From Paguma larvata (lineage: Eukaryota; Chordata; Mammalia; Carnivora; Viverridae), in NCBI GenBank assembly GCA_030068075.1, contig CM057844.1, positions 18,150,001-18,214,000 on the forward strand: 64,000 nucleotides of DNA. The letters are read 5' to 3'. This document shows, in pieces, positions 57,717 through 64,000 of the stretch. Under the pieces are notes generated by a model that was not told the origin of the DNA, made no database searches, and worked only from the letters and a program-made list of their open reading frames with translations. How positions within the stretch are numbered: position 1 is the first letter of the stretch; every line of letters starts with the position of its first letter. The position numbers were made by a program, and so were the translations under genes.

Positions 57717-58250
57717 CCTTTCAATAATTGCTCTGATTTTTGTCCTCAGGCACTATACAGTTAGTAATTAAACTTTAAACGCTATTACTAATTGTTTTCT
57801 CATATTCAAAAGTAAGAACATGTCAATACACCTGTTCCTGGGAAAGATGAGTAAGCCTTTTGTCCACCTATAGCACAGATAAATTTGTTCTGTCAAAACG
57901 TCGAGCCAAAATATCCAAGTCTGGGTGTATGCAGTGGACTGGTATATATGGCCAATCCGTTTATTTCACAAAATCCTCTGAGTACATTTGGTACTCTGTG
58001 CAAATATCCTGAGAATTTAGACATCCTAAAAATATATTTATACAAGACTTTGTTTATGTGTAAGCTAAGTGGAATAACACAATATAACGAAAACTTAGGT
58101 ACTGAGAGAAGAAATTTGTGGAAGAGATTTCTTGTGTTCATTCCGCTCTTTTTAACCTAAGCAATATGGATGTGTGAGTATATGAGATTTACCGTACCAA
58201 AAATGTTCTCTGTTTCTCTAGTGGAATAAACTTTTTTAAAATGCTAGATT
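57717..58250 (+). other. TRMT6: TRMT6 3' untranslated region (probable)
   Basis: AT-rich sequence between the stop codon and the first AATAAA plus about 20 nt. No SINE or L1 interrupts it. The end is inferred from the signal only. Confidence 0.5.
58225..58230 (+). promoter_or_regulatory. candidate TRMT6 polyadenylation signal AATAAA
   Basis: First AATAAA after the TRMT6 stop, giving a 3' UTR of roughly 530 nt. Further AATAAA copies at 59001-59006 and about 59797-59802 could support longer forms. Confidence 0.55.
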
Positions 58251-59465
58251 TTTTAATTTTAATAGTTGATAACTTAGGAAAGTTCTGAGTATTTATTGCT
58301 TATTTTGCCAACACAAGTGTAGTAGAGTACTTTTTTGGGTTAATTTGCCAATCCCCTCCTTTGTTTGAAATGAAGCGACTAGAATTTTTGTGTACTATTC
58401 AGTTAAAGGAAACAGCAAACGTTTTTTTTCCCCTACCCAGGCACTTATGGAGAGATATATAAATATATGTATATATATGTACACACACATACATATGTAT
58501 ATGGTTGTTGGTATATACGCATATATATATATTTATATATACACATATACACGGAGATAGAGAGAATGCACTATCTATATGAACTATGACAAAGTTTAGT
58601 GCAGAGCTTAGACCAGTTCTCATTGCATTAGTGTCACTCCTTGTCAATTGTATTTTAAGTGCCTTTTTTGGTGAATATTAATGCTGGTTTGTTGAGCGCT
58701 GGCATGATAGATGGTTAGCCTTTCTAAGCTCTGAAAACATCATATAATCAAATTATTTGGTCATCTGTAGCCAAGGAAAGTGTTTAGAATGAGCCACAGC
58801 TCATGTCTTGCTTACTAAACATGCTCATAGTGTGTATTGTTCACATCATTATAGCATAGATGCTGATCATCCAGCAAGCAACATCTCAGAAAAAAAGGAA
58901 TTACGTTTTCCTAATAGCATGTACTATCCTGATAATGGTCAATGTGATTACCAACAAGTACAGTTTTGATTCTTTTTTCTTAAAACAATTCCTTTTAAAG
59001 AATAAAAGTGTTTCCTACTATGATTTGTCTGATTTACATTAATGGTTCAGTCAGTGATGCCACAGTCACCGGCTTTCAGCTGATTGTGACATGTGATCTG
59101 TATAAGAAAACGTGCCCAAATTAATGCCTCACTGAACATGTCCTTGCAAACAGTCTTCACCCACATACCACTCAAGTTTTGTCAAGAAGAACACGTGTCA
59201 GACTGGATTCTGTAGTGGCTGCTCTCCACTGGTCATTGTCATTAGAATCCTCTCATACTTGCAATTCATCCAGTTTTCAAGTCCCATCCCATTTCATTCA
59301 TTTTGGAAGTCTGCACTACCCAGGCCCTGTGTGCCCATGTAGCTGCCCTGGAGTTTCTTGTGAACTCATCTCATCTACCAGCAGTAAAGTTAACCTCAAC
59401 CAAGTGTTACTTTTTTCTCTTTCATATAATTTACTTCATCTTTGAGAACTGATGCTAAATTCAAT
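58250..59465. other. intergenic DNA after TRMT6
   Basis: AT-rich, with further AATAAA motifs and a TA/CA simple repeat. No gene seen; it may include an alternative longer TRMT6 3' UTR. Confidence 0.5.
58450..58560. repeat. TA/CA-type simple repeat
   Basis: Alternating tatata, catata and acacac units over about 110 nt, downstream of the TRMT6 poly(A) signal. Confidence 0.8.
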
Positions 59466-59469
59466 AACT

Positions 59470-59645
59470 TGAAAACTTAGTGTGCACCAGAATTCCCTGG
59501 AGGACATATTAAACAGATTGTTTAGCACCTCAGAGTTTCTGATTCAGTAAGTCTGGGTGGGGTGGGACAGAAAATCTGCATTTCTAAGAAGTGTCCAGGT
59601 GATGGCTAGTACTGCTGACCCAGGGACCACTGATTGAAACACTTC
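59470..59645 (+). repeat. MER5A-like DNA transposon remnant
   Basis: gtgcaccagaattccctgga, agagtttctgattcagtaag and gtgatggctagtactgctga follow the MER5A order. Confidence 0.6.
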
Positions 59646-59929
59646 TCTGTGTGTGCAGCTACCTCAAGAGTACCCTTGTCTTGTTTGTAAAGTGGACATC
59701 CACCTTTGGAGCAGATGAGTGGATAATTCTATGACTTCTGGACATATAGCCACCGAGAGTTCTGTGAAAGAACATTTCAGTGAGTGGCAGTCAAAAAATA
59801 AAAGACAAAAATCAGCTTGTAATGTCCATTTTATTTCTTCTTGGATTAAGGTACTTGGAAATACACAGTGGTGCCAATGAGACGACTTTTTAGCTTAGAA
59901 GTGTGAAGCCGATCCTCGCCCCCCCCCAT

Positions 59930-61330
59930 TATTTTAATAACTTTTCTTCCACTTTCTTTCCTTCTGGGACCCCTATAATGTGTATATTGGTCCACAACTC
60001 TCTTAAGCTGATTTCACTCTTTTTCATTTAAAAAATAATTTTTTTGCATCTCTGGATGAATTCCACTGCCCAGTCTTCTAATTCATTGATCCTTTCTTCT
60101 CTTTGACCTATCTGCTTTTGAACCCTTATATTGAATTTTTTAGTTCACTTATTGTATTATTTAGCTCTATGATTGCTTTGTGGTACTTATATTTTCTCTC
60201 TTTGTTGAAATTCTCACTTCGTTGATAAATTGTTCACCTGACCACAGTGAGCATCTTTATGATCATGATTTGAACATTCTGTCAGATAAATCACTTATCT
60301 CTGTTTCGCTAAGATCTGTTCCTGGAGATTTAGCTTGTTTTGTTTGAAACATATTCCTCTGTTTATTTTTTTCACTCTATAAGTTGGTGCTTGCATATTA
60401 GATATGATGGTAACGTCTCCCAGTCTTTACAGGTTGGTCTTGTGTAGGAGGTAAACCTCATTAACCAGCTTAGTCTGAGTTCCTCGTTGTCTGTCTTTGT
60501 GATTGCCTAAGCCACCATCTTTGTTCTTAGTGGTCCCTGGTAATTGAGGGTGTGCCAAGACCCGTCAGTATCCCAAAGGGGAGAATTGTCAGCACCTAGA
60601 TGCAGGTTGATTAGCAATTGCTAATCAGCAGGTCCTCAGGCAGCAGGTGGTAATGTATGTGGTTAAGGCCTTTCCAGAGAGAAATTGGGAGATGGACATG
60701 TTTGCCTGCTTCCTCTATGCTGACCCCAGTTGAATAGCTGCAGGGGCGTGTTCCTGCACCTATTTAAAAACTGATTCTTTGCTCTTGTACTGTGGGCTAT
60801 CCCGTTGGCTATTAGAAGCGATCCAGGGTCCCTCAGGTGGTATCCACAAAAGCTGGGGTGCTAGACACATCTACCTTTCATCCAAGTAGATGCTGGTTAT
60901 CTGAATTTAGCATTGGAGTGAACCAGAGGGAGAAGGTAAGGAAAGTGCCCATTGGCTCCCCAGGCTTCTTGGGAGGATTGCAGCTGGTTTCTAAATGTGT
61001 ACTAAATCAGAAACTGGACCCTCAGGCAGGAGCTTGTAAAGTGTGCAGTCATATCCCTCAGGGAAAGACTGTGAGATGAACATTTTTGCTCTACACTGAG
61101 CCCTGGGGCAGGTGCTCTTGTGACTTTGTGAGCTTCTTTGCTACAGTCATATGGGTCTCATGGACCCAAGCCCTATTGGCTTTCAGAGGTAAGTGTTTGG
61201 GGGAGAGGGGGTTCATTGCTTGAATTGGAATCTTGAAAGTTGGGGTGTTAGATGTGTGGCCCAAATCCATCACTCAGGAGAAGCTGGGAGTTAGGGTTGG
61301 GGGTTCTCTTCAAATTGGCTGTCACTGACC
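59930..61330 (-). mobile_element. old LINE-like sequence (L1M/HAL1 type)
   Basis: The T-rich block with tagctctatgattgctttg and catctttatgatcatgattt looks like the reverse complement of an ancient L1/HAL1 ORF1-proximal region. The boundaries and exact family are uncertain. Confidence 0.4.
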
Positions 61331-61436
61331 AGGGTAGAGTTGGTGGTGAGAATGTCTCAGCCTTTCCTACTTGTTTTGATGTGGGTATTTTTTCATTCCC
61401 TGATGTGTAGGAGTCAGTCATCTAGTTTCTGGGTTT

Positions 61437-61530
61437 CTTTTTTTTTTTTTTTTTTTTTTTTTTCTTGTTTACTTTGAGAGAAGAAACAGCATGAGGGAGA
61501 AGGGGCAGAGAGATGGGGCAATGCAAAAAA
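61437..61530 (-). mobile_element. partial CAN-type SINE tail with poly-T
   Basis: About 30 T followed by ttactttgagagaag and ggggcagagagatgggg: the 3' half of an antisense SINE; the head is missing. Confidence 0.6.
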
Positions 61531-61584
61531 AAAAAAGAAAACCTTATTCTAGAAATTCGATATTTAAGGTTAATATTGCTCCAC

Positions 61585-61742
61585 AGGTGCCTGAGTGGCT
61601 CAGTTGGTTAAGCATCCGATGTCGTGATCTCGCAATTCATGGGTTTGAGCCCTGCGTCGGGTTCTGTGCTGACAGCTCAGAGTCTGGAGCCTGCTTTGGA
61701 TTCCTCTCCCATCCCCTGCCCCCCCTTTTTTGTTTTGTTTTT
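61585..61742 (+). mobile_element. CAN-type SINE, tail-truncated
   Basis: Head aggtgcctgagtggctcagt; the A box to B box spacing is shortened by a deletion. Confidence 0.85.
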
Positions 61743-62063
61743 TATTTCCTATGCTTCGAAGATTTGATTCCTCCTCATAAAGGGTCAAAAAGCAGAGGCT
61801 GTGTAATAAATGTTGATGGGAATAAGGTAAGAGCTTATCAGTTACTCTTTAAGTAGCTATTCACGGACTCACATTTCTTGCCATCTGTCCTGTGCTACAT
61901 AATTCAAGAAAAACCTGTAATCTATTTTTGCAAAAAATTAACCCTAGTTTAGAGGCAGCATTATACTTCAAATAGGGATATCAGATACACCAGGATCCCT
62001 TATAGCATTGCACTTAAATACATTCCAAAATCAGGAACACATAAGAGGAACATTAATCTTCTT

Positions 62064-62180
62064 TTTTAATTTCTTAAATGTTTACTTATTTTTGAGAGAC
62101 AGAGACAGAGTACGAGCAGGGGAGGGACAGAGAGAGATGGAGACACAGAATCCAAAGCAGGCTCCAGACTCTGAGCTGCC
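62064..62180 (-). mobile_element. partial CAN-type SINE
   Basis: Antisense 3' half (gagagacagagacagagtac to ccagactctgagctg); the tRNA-like head is absent, so the copy is 5'-truncated. Confidence 0.85.
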
Positions 62181-62596
62181 TCTTTTATTGTTTCATTAAT
62201 AAAACTTGGGCTTTTGGCATTTAGTCAAGATATCATCAGGATAAGACTGGAAAGATTTTTACATTTCATTTTCACACTGACAGAAAGCTAACAAGGCAGT
62301 AAGGAAATTTTGGTTTTAAATGTTAGTGGGTTCAATCTCTTGCATGTTTGGTCAGCTTAGTGTTACCATTCTAAATCAAAAAATTTAAAAAGTAGAGAAA
62401 TTGATCGAGACGGTGGAAGAAAAGAGATCCTTTGCCTTTTGGGAGTCCTCTTTCCCAAACTAGTGAGTAAAGCAGATTTTCACAGTTCTTTTCCATCACC
62501 TGTTAGTGACACAAAGTAGTTAAAAGCCACATGGTGATAGACTCAAGGAAAGAAGAGACAAAAAACAGAAAAAGTATGGTCAATTTAAATCAGCAG

Positions 62597-62810
62597 GGGA
62601 GCCTGGGTGGCTCAGTCAGGTAAGCATCTGACTCTTGATTTTGGCTTAGGTCATGATCTCACAGTTCATGAGACTGAGCCCTGCATCAGGCTCTGTGCTG
62701 ACAACATGGAGCCTGCTTGGGATTCTCTCTCTTCCCTCTCTCTCTGCCCCTCCCCCACTCATGCATGTTCTCTTGCACTCAAAATAAATAAATAAACATT
62801 TAAATCAATC
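62597..62810 (+). mobile_element. CAN-type SINE
   Basis: Head ggggagcctgggtggctcag. The flank tttaaatcagcag / tttaaatcaatca suggests a target-site duplication. Confidence 0.92.
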
Positions 62811-62824
62811 AGTCAGTGGTCAGC

Positions 62825-63060
62825 AGACTACAACCCACAGGCCCAGTCTGGCTCACTATCAGTTTTTCGTATTGGCCTCCAAGCTAAAAAATGGTTTTTA
62901 CATTTTTAAATAGTTGGAGGGTCAAGCAAAAAAAGAATAATTTTATGACACATGAAAATTACATGACATTCAAATTGCCCTGCCCACAAATGAGGTTTTA
63001 GTGGACTACATACAGTATTGTCTGTGGCTGCTTTTGTGCTATAGCAGAGTTGAATAGTTG
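62825..63060 (-). repeat. ancient hAT-type repeat, reverse copy
   Basis: ggtcagcagactacaaccca, then tggctgcttttgtgctatag and agcagagttgaatagttgtg are the reverse of the family seen at 22805. Confidence 0.5.
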
Positions 63061-63934
63061 TGGCAGAGACCATGTGGTCCTTGAAGCCTTAAATATGTGG
63101 TTTCTGGCCATCTAAGAGGTGTGCTGACCATGGAGCCAAGTAAAGTGGTGAGAGGGATTGTAGAGTGAAAGGAGCAGGAGAGCAGCACTTCGGAGCAGCC
63201 CCAGCAGGGAGCCGGTCTGGAGCCAGCAGCAACAAAAGATGTGAAATCCAGAGCTCCTTTATGGTCCTCCAGACCAATGCACAGAACTTGACATGGTTGA
63301 CCCCTTTCCTTACGACAGTTTTCTTGCTTGGCTTCTAGGACATCACTCTTCTGGTTTCCCTCCTACCTTTCTGGCTGTTCTTCCTCTCTGTTCCATCTCT
63401 GTTGGTGGTTCCTCTTCATCTCTGAGATGAATGTTTAGAACAACATTGGCCTACACCATGGCTTAGCAATTGCACTGTTCCCCACCCCCCACTTTTTTTT
63501 TTTTCTTTTGTCTACACACTGCTAGGTGTAGGCTCTTGAGGGATTTGGGATCTGATCAAAGAAAAAGATATGACCATAAGGTGGCAGTAGCACCCACATG
63601 CCTTATGGAATGATGGTACTGCTCTGACAGGTTTGCAAGGGAGGGGATACTGTTCAGTGGGGAATCTGCTTAGAAGCTACACCATGGGGTTTGCTTCACA
63701 GAAGGGGAGAGGGCAGGGAACCCCTAGGGAGAGGGGATTTGGAGAGGGCCCTCTCTCATCTAGGTGGAGTCTCTGGGTCTGACAGCTCTGAGGAACAGAG
63801 TCTTACAAGGCTTGCGGTCTTGTAATTAATGGTCAGCAGATTCTGAGAATACGCTGAAGGTATGCAAAGCAGATGGACCTTAAATGCCTAAAAATTTGCT
63901 TATTTGGGCTCTGTTTAAAATAAGTGGGTGTGTG

Positions 63935-64000
63935 GAGTGCCTGGGTGGCTCTGTTGGTTAAGTGTCCGACTCTTGATTTTAGCTCAGGTCATGATCTCAC
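63935..64000 (+). mobile_element. CAN-type SINE cut by window end
   Basis: Head gagtgcctgggtggctctgt; only the first part of the tRNA-like region is inside the window. Confidence 0.9.

Overview
This is a nuclear, vertebrate (mammalian) genomic window. The organism is very probably a cat or another feliform carnivore. About 40 tRNA-derived CAN-type SINEs carry the feliform head 'ggggcgcctgggtggctcag', and the L1 copies have the carnivore type of 3' end. Genes are split by GT-AG introns, and there are no operons, Shine-Dalgarno sites or CRISPR arrays.

The window holds two complete protein-coding genes in head-to-head arrangement, sharing one GC-rich promoter at about 45,780-46,420. MCM8 runs on the minus strand from a non-coding first exon near 46,000 to a stop at 4,970. 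Its 18 coding exons (40,475 down to 4,970) splice in frame to 833 codons plus stop. TRMT6 runs on the plus strand: 11 exons from the ATG at 46,286 to the stop at 57,714-57,716 splice to 497 codons plus stop. All reconstructed introns are GT-AG and all phases agree, so both genes look intact. This pairing matches the MCM8/TRMT6 pair of human 20p12.3 (recalled, not searched). By that synteny CRLS1 would lie beyond the left edge and CHGB beyond the right edge; I see no exon of either.

Layout: 1-4,900 is the 3' flank of MCM8, mostly repeats. 4,970-40,480 holds MCM8 exons 19 to 2 with repeat-filled introns. 40,481-45,940 is MCM8 intron 1, containing a truncated L1 that carries two SINEs and a small U2 snRNA retro-insert. 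45,940-46,290 is the shared promoter with E2F-, ETS-, CCAAT- and E-box-like sites. 46,286-57,716 is TRMT6. 57,717-64,000 holds the TRMT6 3' UTR and repeat-rich intergenic DNA.

The two genes have unrelated jobs. MCM8 is the AAA+ helicase subunit that works with MCM9 in homologous recombination and meiosis. TRMT6 is the non-catalytic subunit of the tRNA m1A58 methyltransferase, partnered with TRMT61A. I found no convincing new biological system. The best curiosities are the U2-derived insert with target-site duplication, an unidentified antisense open frame in TRMT6 intron 10, a 31-nt MCM8 microexon, and a 7-codon-shorter MCM8 N-terminal region.
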